A stretch of DNA of 64,000 bases from the NCBI GenBank assembly GCA_018968885.1, contig JAGWZK010000003.1:1-64000 (forward strand). The letters run 5' to 3'. Below the pieces are notes generated by a model, which made no database searches, was not told where the DNA came from, and saw only the letters and a program-made list of their open reading frames with translations. Of the stretch, positions 1-9,721 are shown one piece after another (position 1 is the first letter of the stretch; every line of letters begins with the position of its first letter). A program made the translations under genes and the position numbers. This DNA comes from Planctomycetota bacterium (GTDB taxonomy: Bacteria; Planctomycetota; Phycisphaerae; Phycisphaerales; UBA1924).

Positions 1-1072
<1,072 letters not shown>

Positions 1073-1073
<1 letters not shown>

Positions 1074-2818
1074 CACTCCGGCAGCTTGGCCAACTCAGCA
1101 GAAAGGCGATTGGCAATCTTCTCAACCGTCTTGGGCGAGAAGTCGAATGCGATGCCTGACGCGGCAAAGAGTTCCGGCAAGGGCTTGCTGCCACCCAGAG
1201 AGAGACCCTTCAAGTAGGAATCGATGGCGGTGGATTCGCCCCGTTCCAGCGACATGAGCCAGAGCTGCAACGCGCCAAGCTGGGCGATGCCATACTCGAT
1301 GTAGTAGAAGGGATTGCCAAAGAGGTGACCCTGGCGCTGCCACACCACGTTGCGGATGTCATCCAGCCCGGACCAATCGACGCTCGCGCCGAAGCGTGCA
1401 TCGAGTGAGAGCCAGTGCGCTGCGCGATCCGCGCGGGTGTGGGTCGGATTGGAATAGACCCAATGCTGGAAGGCATCGATAGTCATAATCCAGGGAAGAA
1501 TCTTGATGATGCCCTCAAGCTGGCCGCGAATGGCTCGGGCATGGTCACTGGCATCGGGGTAGTAACCACCCGCACCGCCCCAGTGCGGCATGGTGAGCAA
1601 TTCCATGCTCATGCTCGCCACCTCGCAGAACTCGATCGGCGCACTGCGATAGCGGAGCAGCGGCTCATCGGTGCAGACCATGGAGTGAAAGGCGTGACCT
1701 GCTTCGTGCACCATGGTGTGAACATCGCTGGAGCGGCCTGCGGCGTTCATGAAGATGAAGGGTCGGCGCGAGCGATCCAGCATGTATTGATAACCACCTG
1801 GGGCCTTGCCTTGACGGCTGTCGAGATCCAAACCTGCGCCACCTGCCGCGCCGCGCTGCTCGCTGCCATCGCCCAGTTGCGAGAGCATGGCGGCGAGGCG
1901 CGGATCCAGCATCTGGAAGCAGCGAACTGCTTTGGACATGAGTTCGCCACCGCCGTTGAACGGCTTGAGAGGGGGACGATTTTTAGGATCGACCGCCAGA
2001 TCCCAAGGACGCAACGCGGAAAGTTTGAGCGAAGCGGCACGCGATCGTTCCAATTCCCGCACCAGCGGCACGATGCAGCGTTCAACGGCTTCGTGAAAGG
2101 CGAAGCAATGGGCCGGTGTGTAATCAAATCGCTGCATGGCGCGGAAGGCGTAGCCGACATAATCGTTGAAACCAGCGTTCCTCGCCACCTGCGTGCGTTT
2201 GGCGATCATCTGGTCGTAGACGGCGTGGATCGATTCAACATCCTGCATACGACGAGCTGCGACCGCCCGCCAGGCCGATTCACGCACGTTGCGATCCTGC
2301 GACTCCTGATAGCGGGCCATCTGCGGCAAGGTCTGCACCTTGCCGTCGTATTCGACCGTCTGCTTGCCCGCAATCTGATCGAACTGCTGGCTGAGGAGAT
2401 CGAGCTCGGTTTCGATCGGGACGTTTTCGGGGCGGAAGAGCTCGACATCAACTCGGGTTGAGCGGTCGAGGACGAGATACCGGTTGACTGGCAAAGGGAA
2501 CTTTGCCGCGAGTTCGATGTAGCGCTGATCGAGAGCGAAAGAAATGGGCTTCAGCTTGGGCGGCACGTCGCTGACGTACTTCTCAAAGGCCTGCTGGTAA
2601 TCAGCCCGCTCGGTGAAGCAGGTCATGTTGATGTAGAGCATGGCACGAGATTCGGAGCAGGCGGCTTCGAGCTCACCACGATCAACCAACCATTGTTCGA
2701 AATCTGCAACGGAGTTGACTGGTCGATTCTGCAAGGCCTGAAAGAATGGCTCGATGGTGGACCAAGATGTGGCGTCGAGATTCGCAGGGACGAAGGAAGA
2801 GGGAACAGGTACGGGCAT
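1073..2818 (-). CDS. M3 family oligoendopeptidase (PepF-like zinc metallopeptidase)
   Basis: Thimet-oligopeptidase-like enzyme of 581 residues, close to the usual 560-620 for bacterial oligoendopeptidase F. The zinc motif HEAGH lies at residues 371-375, and the third ligand is probably Glu399 in the following FCEVASMSME helix. No signal peptide is visible, so it is probably cytosolic and would cut short peptides. The ATG at 2818 follows a very good Shine-Dalgarno, AAGGAG, six bases upstream, which fixes the start. It is the promoter-proximal gene of a pair with the decarboxylase. A hairpin terminator at about 2859-2888 separates it from the preceding ClpP-fold genes. The family call is secure; the physiological substrate is not known. 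Confidence 0.93.
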
Positions 2819-2858
2819 GATGTCTCCTTAGGTGGCGATGGTAGAGATGGTGAGCCGT

Positions 2859-2888
2859 AAAAAAGAAAGAGCCCCGGGAGGCCGGGGC
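2859..2888 (-). terminator. Rho-independent terminator after the ClpP-fold pair
   Basis: On the minus strand the stem GCCCCGG pairs with CCGGGGC (2882-2888 with 2871-2877), followed by a T-rich run complementary to the A-rich stretch at 2859-2870. It lies just beyond the stop at 2912. Confidence 0.75.
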
Positions 2889-2911
2889 GGGAGAATCTCA
2901 TTTGAGACAAT

Positions 2912-4147
2912 TCACCGCATCAGTTCGCGAAGTTCTTTCTCGATGTTCGCAATCCAATCTGGAAAGTCCTTGGGTTCAACTCCGAGGGTCTGGGGTGCAA
3001 AGTTTGGATTGTTGCGGACCATGCGCTTAATATTCTCCAGTGCTTGGCGGCACTTGGCGACGAACGCGCCGCGACGCTGCTTATCTTGTTCACCCCGAGC
3101 AAGTTCAAAATTCATCTCGAAGCTGCGGCGATACTCCCGAAAGTGTTCTTCGTCGCGCAAAGTGTTCGCACGGAACTTCATATTGAACTTTTCCGCCTTG
3201 CAAATCGGGTACAGAAACCGGGAATCCTTCTCTCCAACCCATGTGATCTCTTGGTATCCCATCTTGTCAGTCAACTCTTCAAGCGAGTCGGCTGTACCAC
3301 GACTGAACTTAAACTTCTCTGCATTCTCGGAGTTAAACGTGAGAATTCGGCGGCCAGCACTCGGATTCAAAACATGTTTGCCGCTGGTGGTATCCTGAAA
3401 CCACATCACGTCGCCATTTTCATCGATGGTAGCCGAAAGCGCACCAGTCGGAGGGGCGATCTGAAGCGTGCGAACGTCCTCGTCACTGGAAGAAATCTGC
3501 ATAGCCCGCATGATCTTGGGATCGTGCTTGCCTCGTCCGGAAATCACTTCCATCATCGCCAACACTTCTTCGAGCGCGCGACCAACGACAGGGCGATCAA
3601 ACGAACCACCAAAGCCGGTGCAAGCACCGTAGTTGCCTTGACTCGTGAAATAGATGTCCTCAACCGTGTGGGCGGTCATTGCGGCGGCAGAGATCGCGGA
3701 CTCAATCCAAGCAACCGTAGTAAACTTTTTCTTGTACTCTTGAATGGCGTCGGACAGCGGCATGATCTCGCTGAGGTATCCACCGCCTGAGTAGAACCGC
3801 AAGACAACCAGATCAACTTTATCTTCCTCGAGCAAGGGAATCATTCGGCGAAGGGTCTCGGCGGTCATGTACACGCCGACCATGTTCTTGTTGTCACGTT
3901 CCCCGAGAGTGATGACTGCCCCGCGTGGCACGGCTTTGTCGGTCACAACGCTAACTGGCGTGCCGGCCTTGTCTGCTTTCTTGCCAGCGGAATCATCAGG
4001 TTGGGCGTTCGAAGTTGTTGACGTTAGCTCGACAGATCCCCCGACGACGATGGATTTCTGGGGGATGTGATTCTGATCTGCTCGCGCGGTGACGGTCGAG
4101 AATACCAGCACCACGACCGTCAACATGACTGAATGAATGAACTTCAT
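2912..4147 (-). CDS. Exported ClpP/SppA-fold protein, putative serine protease
   Basis: Protein of 411 residues with a signal peptide (residues 1-23, ending TARA). Residues about 75-180 resemble the ClpP/crotonase superfamily as found in NfeD-linked and SppA proteases: a beta strand then a glycine-rich turn (FYSGGGY, about 118-124), then WIESAISAAAMTA, in which Ser153 falls where the nucleophile sits, then GACTGF. The C-terminal half is charged and helical with no known domain. The start is the ATG at 4147, because GGAGA lies just upstream; an upstream TTG would bury that site. It follows a paralogue by 48 bases on the same strand, so the two are probably co-transcribed. Protease activity is inferred from the fold and the serine; a catalytic lysine is not identified. 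Confidence 0.7.
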   Translation of the reverse strand: MKFIHSVMLTVVVLVFSTVTARADQNHIPQKSIVVGGSVELTSTTSNAQPDDSAGKKADKAGTPVSVVTDKAVPRGAVITLGERDNKNMVGVYMTAETLRRMIPLLEEDKVDLVVLRFYSGGGYLSEIMPLSDAIQEYKKKFTTVAWIESAISAAAMTAHTVEDIYFTSQGNYGACTGFGGSFDRPVVGRALEEVLAMMEVISGRGKHDPKIMRAMQISSSDEDVRTLQIAPPTGALSATIDENGDVMWFQDTTSGKHVLNPSAGRRILTFNSENAEKFKFSRGTADSLEELTDKMGYQEITWVGEKDSRFLYPICKAEKFNMKFRANTLRDEEHFREYRRSFEMNFELARGEQDKQRRGAFVAKCRQALENIKRMVRNNPNFAPQTLGVEPKDFPDWIANIEKELRELMR

Positions 4148-4195
4148 ATTGTCTCCAAGATAAGTGGCCAATCAGATGTATCGTGATTTCGCTGA

Positions 4196-5701
4196 CTATC
4201 TGCGGTCCTGTTGCTGAGCAATGCGGATCTGCTCCTTGATCGTGTTCAACTCTGGGTCTGCAGGGATTTCAATTTCCTGGCGAGCATCATTCAGGGCATT
4301 CCCAAATCGCTTGAAGATGTCCTGAATTTGCTCGATCGCACGAATTCGCTTTGAACGAGCGGCACGACGCTGCTCGTAGTTTCCTTCGATCGGGGTTCGG
4401 GCTTCCTCGCCCCACAGACGACGCAAGTCCTTCGTTGCCCGCTCCAAACCACTCGACCACGATTTCATAATCTGATCAGACCGCCCCACCACTTCGACGC
4501 GACGCTCGATGCCCATCTTGAAGAACAGTTCATCTTCTGTGTCAGCGATGTCCTTCACAACGCGAATCGCGCGACCGGTTTCCGGAGTGATGGTGAGGAA
4601 GGCTTTGGATCGACCGCGAACGGACTCAGCCGTTGTGTCGCTCTCGCCTGCATCGGTGAGGTTCACCTCATCCGAAGTCTCGGGCATGCGTTCGATAAAC
4701 TCGACACCATCACCGACGGGGCGATAGGACAACACGTACTCCACCACCATCATCGCGCTCACAATTCGAGGGTCATATCCACCCTTGATCGCCCAGCCCT
4801 GAGCGTGAGCAAGTCGCAACGACCGCTGCTTCTCCACGACCGTGCGATTACCCTGCATGATCAGATCCAAACCGCCGATGCCGCCCATGCGGCCGTCACT
4901 GGTCATGTAGATTTCCCGAGACATGAACGGCAGAAATGCGGCACCTCCGAGCGCCTGCTTGACCCAAAACACAATCCGAGGCTGCTTCTTCCAACTTTGC
5001 TGAATTTCGTCGGAGAACACCGGACTCATGTCTTCGAACTGAAGCAACTGATTGATTCCGGGTCCGATCAGTGTCGCACTGGTAGACTTTTCACCTGTGC
5101 GTGCGTTGTAAAATTCCCACTTGTTATCGATGTGGAAAATCAGGGTTTCCGCATTCTTTGCTTTGGCTTCTTCAATAGCCCTGCGTACTGGGATCTTGCT
5201 GATGTCGGAACCAAATTCACCAGTTAGTTTGACAATGTACACCTTATCCTTGTCACTCGAAGCCTCGCTCTGAACAGAGGGCTCCGCGCTGACCGGGGCG
5301 GCCGCGGGCGAATCGCTCTTGGGCTCCGTCTTGTTTGGCTCGTTCTGCTTCGGAGCTGGATTTGAAACGCCTTTCTTCAACGAAAGAATGTCCGCACGGT
5401 TGTAGTCATTGGTGAACTCAATACCCGAGCCCTTGGACTTTCCTTTGAAGGTCACCACGGCATCGGTCTCGGCGACGACCTTGCCGATGATCTCGCGACC
5501 ATCACGCAGGATCAGCACATCCGGCTCATCGGCGACGGCAATCACACTCGACAGCGTGAGGGTGGGCAGCGGCATTGCAGTGCCTGCGGCACCCGCAAAG
5601 CTCGTGGCCAAGCCAGTGAAGGCAAAGGCCGATGCGACAGCGAAAGTCGCGGCGTGTTGACCCGCTAAGGCGGCCAATCTGGTGATCGTGGACTTCATCA
5701 T
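4196..5701 (-). CDS. Exported ClpP/SppA-fold paralogue lacking the nucleophilic serine
   Basis: Protein of 501 residues. Residues 1-40 look like a signal peptide. Residues about 60-110 form a small beta-rich domain (VLILRDGREIIGKVV), followed by a low-complexity Pro/Ser/Lys linker. From about 154 there is a ClpP-like fold: VYIVKLTGEFGSDI, then WVKQALGGAAFLPF at 246-259. An ungapped alignment with the neighbour at 2912-4147 (from W246/W147 to the IYMTSD/IYFTSQ segment) puts Gly252 where the neighbour has Ser153, so this partner is probably catalytically dead. The C-terminus (about 400-501) is helical and charged. The ATG at 5701 follows AGGGG and gives a clean signal peptide; the longer reading frame adds a non-secretory leader. 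It may be a scaffold or regulator for its neighbour. Confidence 0.65.
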   Translation of the reverse strand: MMKSTITRLAALAGQHAATFAVASAFAFTGLATSFAGAAGTAMPLPTLTLSSVIAVADEPDVLILRDGREIIGKVVAETDAVVTFKGKSKGSGIEFTNDYNRADILSLKKGVSNPAPKQNEPNKTEPKSDSPAAAPVSAEPSVQSEASSDKDKVYIVKLTGEFGSDISKIPVRRAIEEAKAKNAETLIFHIDNKWEFYNARTGEKSTSATLIGPGINQLLQFEDMSPVFSDEIQQSWKKQPRIVFWVKQALGGAAFLPFMSREIYMTSDGRMGGIGGLDLIMQGNRTVVEKQRSLRLAHAQGWAIKGGYDPRIVSAMMVVEYVLSYRPVGDGVEFIERMPETSDEVNLTDAGESDTTAESVRGRSKAFLTITPETGRAIRVVKDIADTEDELFFKMGIERRVEVVGRSDQIMKSWSSGLERATKDLRRLWGEEARTPIEGNYEQRRAARSKRIRAIEQIQDIFKRFGNALNDARQEIEIPADPELNTIKEQIRIAQQQDRR

Positions 5702-5896
5702 GAGCGTGCCCCTGTATGAACCGTGCCAGCGGAAAGCCGCCAACGAAAGAAACCTGAAGAAAAGCGAGCTGCGACCGATGCGCACCCAGCCCCGGAAAGG
5801 GTATCGGGTCGCGTGCGGTCGTGCGGAGGTGCAAAGCACCCCGCACCTGTTTGAGACGCATGGAGCCGGGCTGGGTTCCGGGTTCAGATCTAGAAA

Positions 5897-7207
5897 TCAG
5901 GGGTTCGACTGGGCAAGAGCCAGCGCGAAGCTGAGTGCCGCGGACTGGTCGCCGACGCGCCCTTCGAGCTGGGCGTCATAGGTCTGATCGAGAATGGCCT
6001 TGAAGCGCGGCCCGGGACGAAGGCCGTGGCGGATCAGATCATCACCGGTGATGAAGGGCGAAGGGGCAAGGCCGCCGTGACGCGCGGCAAGTTGGGCAAC
6101 TTCGCCACTGATTTGGGTGTTGAGGGGCGGATGGCGACCCCGGAGTAAGTGCTTGGCCCAGGCGAATCCTGCGCTGGCGGCGGATCGCTTGCGTTGGGCT
6201 TCGCCCATCCCCCCCCACTTGGTCTCGAGTGTGTGGAGGGAAGTGAGGGAGGAGCGGAGGTCCGATATCTCGTCGTTGCTGAGCATCCAAGAATCACGAA
6301 GGGCGGCGGTGGGATCAGGATGAATAGTCCGATAATCGGGATCGAGCCCGCGATCCAACAACCATGCGGCGGTAGTCAGCATGGGCGGCGCGTCGATTGG
6401 GAGGGCGTTGAGAGCGGGAATGTGTTGGGACCAACTACCTATACAGGCGGCGGCGAGGACGGGACGGGCGAGGTCGAGGTGTTCGATGAGTGCGATCGCC
6501 GCGAGGCGCGAGGGGGATCCGAGCATGCGGCGCATCTCGTCGCCGACGCGTTCGCGGCTGATGCCGGCGAGTTGACCGGCGTGGTGACGGATGGCTGATT
6601 CGGTCGCTTGTTCGATGGCAAGGCCGAAGCGAGTGGCGAAGCGGACAGCGCGAAGGACCCGGAGATCGTCTTCGGCGAAGCGCTTGTCGGGATCGCCGAC
6701 GGCGCGAAGGACCTTGGCCGCAAGGTCGGGAATTCCGTGCACCAGATCGATGACGAGGCCCTGAGGCACGATGCCGAGTGAGGCGGTGAGGGCAGGATCG
6801 GCGGGGGCAAGGGGATCGAGAAAGAGGGCGTTGACGGTGAAGTCGCGGCGCTGGGCATCGGTGACGGCATCACTGAATGTGACGGAGTCGGGGCGGCGAC
6901 GGTCGGCGTAATGCCCATCGGCGCGGAAGGTGGCGACCTCGATCATGCCCAATCGCCCTTTGACGATGACGACGCCGAAAGCAGCACCCACCAGTTCTGA
7001 ACGCGGGAAGAGGACGTGCACACGATCGGGCGTGGCATCTGTGGCAATATCGAAATCCTTGGGATTCAGGCCCAAAAGCTCATCACGGACGCAGCCACCG
7101 GCCAGGTATGCCGTGTGCCCGGCAGCGCGAAGGGCGCGGATGATCTCTATCGCCCAGGCGCGGCGTTCGGTGGTGGAACCGGACATCTGTGCATCGAATT
7201 GACCCAC
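5897..7207 (-). CDS. CCA tRNA nucleotidyltransferase / poly(A) polymerase family
   Basis: Class II nucleotidyltransferase of 436 residues that adds CCA (or A) to tRNA 3' ends. The head carries GGCVRD (37-42) and DFDIATDATP (51-60) with the two metal aspartates, then the flexible-loop region FGVVIVKGRLGMIEVATF and the RRDFTVNAL motif. The neck domain follows (RFAEDDLRVLRAVRFATRFG). The C-terminal body is divergent. It could be a full CCA-adding or an A-adding enzyme; no other copy is in this window. The annotated GTG at 7207 has no clear ribosome site; an ATG eight codons in (7186) is the alternative and still precedes the conserved core. It lies 21 bases after the AhpD-like gene on the same strand. 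Confidence 0.9.
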   Translation of the reverse strand: MGQFDAQMSGSTTERRAWAIEIIRALRAAGHTAYLAGGCVRDELLGLNPKDFDIATDATPDRVHVLFPRSELVGAAFGVVIVKGRLGMIEVATFRADGHYADRRRPDSVTFSDAVTDAQRRDFTVNALFLDPLAPADPALTASLGIVPQGLVIDLVHGIPDLAAKVLRAVGDPDKRFAEDDLRVLRAVRFATRFGLAIEQATESAIRHHAGQLAGISRERVGDEMRRMLGSPSRLAAIALIEHLDLARPVLAAACIGSWSQHIPALNALPIDAPPMLTTAAWLLDRGLDPDYRTIHPDPTAALRDSWMLSNDEISDLRSSLTSLHTLETKWGGMGEAQRKRSAASAGFAWAKHLLRGRHPPLNTQISGEVAQLAARHGGLAPSPFITGDDLIRHGLRPGPRFKAILDQTYDAQLEGRVGDQSAALSFALALAQSNP

Positions 7208-7228
7208 GGGAAGAAATGCTCCGAACGA

Positions 7229-7666
7229 TCAGCGTGGCGTGTGCTGGCGGGCGACATCGAGGAACTCGACGCCACGACGCAGGTGCGGGATGACGATGGA
7301 GCCACCGACGATGAGGGCGACATCGAAGGTCTCGAAGAACTCCTCATCGGTGACGCCGCAGGAAATGCACTGATCGATGTGGTAGGCGATGCAGTCGTCA
7401 CAACGGAGGACCATGGAGGCGACGAGGCCGAGAAGCTCTTTGGTCTTGCGCGGAAGCTTGCCATCTTCGTAGCAGGCGCCATCGAGACGGAAGAAGCGTT
7501 TCATATTCAGCGTGGCGCCGACGGATGCGTGATCAGCGTGAGCAGATGGTGGCGCGTCCGGGTTTGCGGAAGCACCGAGTATCCGCGCATTCATGCGGGT
7601 GCGATAGGCCTGAAACTGTTGATAGCGATCAAGATGATCGTGAGGTGATGTGTTGCCGCCAGTCAT
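7229..7666 (-). CDS. Carboxymuconolactone decarboxylase / AhpD-like protein
   Basis: Protein of 145 residues, helical, with the family motif CDDCIAYH: Cys89, Cys92 and His96, the arrangement found in AhpD-type alkylhydroperoxidase members. Residues 55-140 cover the CMD domain (FRLDGACYEDGKL, then KTKELLGLVASMVLRC, then GVTDEEFFETFDVAL). Members with the CxxC pair act as peroxidase or disulfide reductants; others are lactone decarboxylases. The conserved cysteine pair favours a redox role. The N-terminal 45 residues are variable. It sits directly upstream of the CCA-adding gene, but no functional link is obvious. No signal peptide. Confidence 0.87.
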   Translation of the reverse strand: MTGGNTSPHDHLDRYQQFQAYRTRMNARILGASANPDAPPSAHADHASVGATLNMKRFFRLDGACYEDGKLPRKTKELLGLVASMVLRCDDCIAYHIDQCISCGVTDEEFFETFDVALIVGGSIVIPHLRRGVEFLDVARQHTPR

Positions 7667-7767
7667 GCGCGGATGGTAGCGAATCGAGCGCGATGCTGAA
7701 GTGAAGCGGCTGCCAAAACGGCAGCGGCGATGAGGGCGACTTGACGCGCAAATAAGGAGAATCCACT

Positions 7768-7866
7768 ATGGCAAGCGTGACGGAATTGTAAAACCAGCGT
7801 TGCACCAAATGCGAATACATGATGGATCGGGAACTTTCGCGGCACGGCTGGCATCAGAAGTGCAAG
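7768..7866 (+). other. Mini-ORF with strong ribosome site, TAA at codon 8, then an in-frame Cys/His-rich stretch
   Basis: AAGGAG at 7754-7759 precedes an ATG at 7768 with good spacing. The frame reads MASVTEL, then TAA (7789-7791). In the same frame it stays open for 24 more codons with an apparent zinc-binding pattern: CTKCEYMM, then SRHGWHQKCK, ending TGA at 7864-7866. It could be a seven-residue leader peptide for the gene at 7916, a broken small zinc-finger gene, or chance. I cannot decide from one sequence. Confidence 0.3.
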
Positions 7867-7915
7867 TGAAAGACAAGACTCGCGTGAGTCGTGTGTGGAA
7901 AGAAAGGGGGGTATC

Positions 7916-8227
7916 GTGGACAAATCTAAGGTCGCTTCCAAGTCGCATTTCAACGCCACCCTTCGCTGGGTGGACTTGACGGTGGCTCTTGTCATGGTAC
8001 ACAAGGGCATGACGCTTGAGAGTGAGACGCGGCGCACGCTGGTGGAGGATCGCCTCAACCGTTGGCGCGGCAATCGCTCGATGGATTGGCAGCCCACGGC
8101 GTACGACATTGATCAACTCGTCGAAGCGACCACTCGCTGGTCATTTGATGAGATGCAGATGCCGGTGTTTGAAGCCGCGGATGAGCCGTCGGTACCAGGG
8201 ATGCTGCCGGGTGAAACCGGCGAGTAA
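7916..8227 (+). CDS. Small hypothetical protein
   Basis: Protein of 103 residues, not recognised. The likely start is the GTG at 7916 because it is preceded by AAAGGGGGG about five bases away; an ATG at 7895 would add seven residues upstream of this site. The product is acidic towards the C-terminus and appears soluble, with no signal peptide or membrane segment. It has a basic middle (RRTLVEDRLNRWRGNRSMDW) followed by YDIDQLVEATTRWSFDEM, which looks helical. A strong intrinsic terminator follows within 40 bases, so it is probably a monocistronic gene. No function is proposed. Confidence 0.7.
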   Translation: MDKSKVASKSHFNATLRWVDLTVALVMVHKGMTLESETRRTLVEDRLNRWRGNRSMDWQPTAYDIDQLVEATTRWSFDEMQMPVFEAADEPSVPGMLPGETGE

Positions 8228-8263
8228 TTGATGGCGTTTGACAGTCTGCCCTCTCCGTGCAGG

Positions 8264-8300
8264 AGCCCCGGTCCCTCGAAGGCGGGGCTTCTGTCTTTTT
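8264..8300 (+). terminator. Rho-independent terminator of the small gene at 7916-8227
   Basis: Stem AGCCCCG (8264-8270) pairs with CGGGGCT (8283-8289), followed by TCTGTCTTTTT. Confidence 0.85.
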
Positions 8301-8302
8301 CA

Positions 8303-8332
8303 AGTACTGAGCAATGAGTGCTGAGTACTGAG
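8303..8332. repeat. Short direct repeat AGTACTGAG
   Basis: AGTACTGAG occurs at 8303-8311 and 8324-8332, with a one-mismatch copy AGTGCTGAG at 8317-8325. It lies between a terminator and the gene at 8465. It may be a binding site or simply local duplication. Confidence 0.4.
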
Positions 8333-8464
8333 GAAAGGCACGCGAAAGAGAAAGGAAGTTCAAAGTGGAAAGGCAGGAGGGGACGGGAGGGCGAGGCGCG
8401 AAGAGAGTTCTACGGTGGGCGTGGGTAGGGGTTGAGACATTCGAGGATGTGGTATATTGCCTTC

Positions 8465-9712
8465 ATGAGTACTCGCAACGCGGCGACACATTGTGGACAA
8501 TTCTCGACTCGAGTGACTATCGCGTGCGTCGCGCTGATGGCGCCGGCATTCAGCACTTTGGCGCGTGCGCAAGCGACACAGGCGCCACCGGCGCAGGTCG
8601 TGCCAACTCGCGCGCAACCAGAGAAAGCCGCAGCAGCCAACCTCGATCTCGCGGCAATCGTGAAGAAGGGGGTTGAGTTTCTGGTGGCCACGCAGGAGGA
8701 GTTTGGCCCTCTGGATGCCGAGACGAATCTTGGAAAGTGCGAGTGGCCCTATGAAGGTGTGTATCGTGTGAAGGGACAGATTCCCGTCGCGTATCGCATC
8801 GGAGGCACGGCGATCGTGGTGAATGCGCTCATTCAGGCGCCGGACTTGGCAACCGATGAGCCGCGGAAACAGGCGATTGGGCGAGGGATGCAGTTCATTT
8901 GCGCAGCCCGCAAGCATCCCTTGATGAGCCATGTGGAGTATGACGCCGGTTACGACGTGCGTGGGTGGGGGTACACCTACGGGCTTGACACGCTCTTACG
9001 TGCCAAAAAGGCGGATGCGATTCCGGCTGCGCTTAAAGATGAAGTCGAGGCGACAATCCTCTGGAGTATCGAGGCGATTCAGGCGACGCAGATTCCTGAA
9101 GTGGGTGGCTGGAATTATGCAAGGCCCACAGGCCGCGACAAAGTGGCAAACCCCAGTCCATTCATGACTGCGCCGACATTGCAGGCACTCATGCTGGCCA
9201 AGGAGATGGGATATGTCGTTGATGATGCGACAATCACGCGCGGCCTCGACACGATGGATGCGGCCCGAAGCGCGATCGGAAGTTATGTCTATTCCGGCAA
9301 GGTCAACAAAGAACGCAAGCCCGAAGGTGAGCCGGTTCCCTCTGCGTGTGCGCGCATGGCGGCATGTGAATCGACGCTGATGATGGCAGGGCGTGGCGAC
9401 ATGGGTCGCCTGCGGGCCAGCGTGGATGCCTTCATTGTGCATTGGGAATGGCTGAATAAGCGGCGGGCCCAGAACGGCACGCACATTCCGCCCTACAACA
9501 TCGCCCCCTACTACTTCATGTATGGCCATCGCTACGCGGCACAGGCAATCGAGCTGCTGCCCAGGCAGGAGAGGGCGGAATACCGCCGCCGCGTGAATGA
9601 ACTGATGCTGAGCGTGCAGAGTGAGAATGGATCGTGGAATGATCGCGTGTTTGCACGCTCGGCGGGGTTCGGGACTGCGTTTGCGCTGCAGGCGATCATG
9701 GAAGCCAAGTGA
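8465..9712 (+). CDS. Secreted prenyltransferase/squalene-cyclase-fold repeat protein
   Basis: Protein of 415 residues. It begins with a signal peptide (about 1-35, ending LARA), then a Pro/Ala linker, then alpha/alpha-toroid repeats of the squalene-cyclase/prenyltransferase type. Repeat hallmarks include KKGVEFLVATQ, GGWNYARPTGR and NGSWNDRVFARSAGFGTAFALQAI, which resemble QW-type helix caps. There is no DxDD protonation motif, so a true terpene cyclase is unlikely; this looks like the large planctomycete set of exported toroid proteins of unknown job. The ATG at 8465 was chosen because it gives a typical signal peptide; upstream in-frame TTG (8432) and ATG (8447) codons exist. It converges on the GH95 gene. 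Confidence 0.75.
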   Translation: MSTRNAATHCGQFSTRVTIACVALMAPAFSTLARAQATQAPPAQVVPTRAQPEKAAAANLDLAAIVKKGVEFLVATQEEFGPLDAETNLGKCEWPYEGVYRVKGQIPVAYRIGGTAIVVNALIQAPDLATDEPRKQAIGRGMQFICAARKHPLMSHVEYDAGYDVRGWGYTYGLDTLLRAKKADAIPAALKDEVEATILWSIEAIQATQIPEVGGWNYARPTGRDKVANPSPFMTAPTLQALMLAKEMGYVVDDATITRGLDTMDAARSAIGSYVYSGKVNKERKPEGEPVPSACARMAACESTLMMAGRGDMGRLRASVDAFIVHWEWLNKRRAQNGTHIPPYNIAPYYFMYGHRYAAQAIELLPRQERAEYRRRVNELMLSVQSENGSWNDRVFARSAGFGTAFALQAIMEAK

Positions 9713-9721
9713 ATCTTGACC

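Noticed and set aside
1415-2461. 348-codon open frame opposite the M3 peptidase
   Set aside because: Composition and lack of motifs show it to be a mirror of the peptidase gene.
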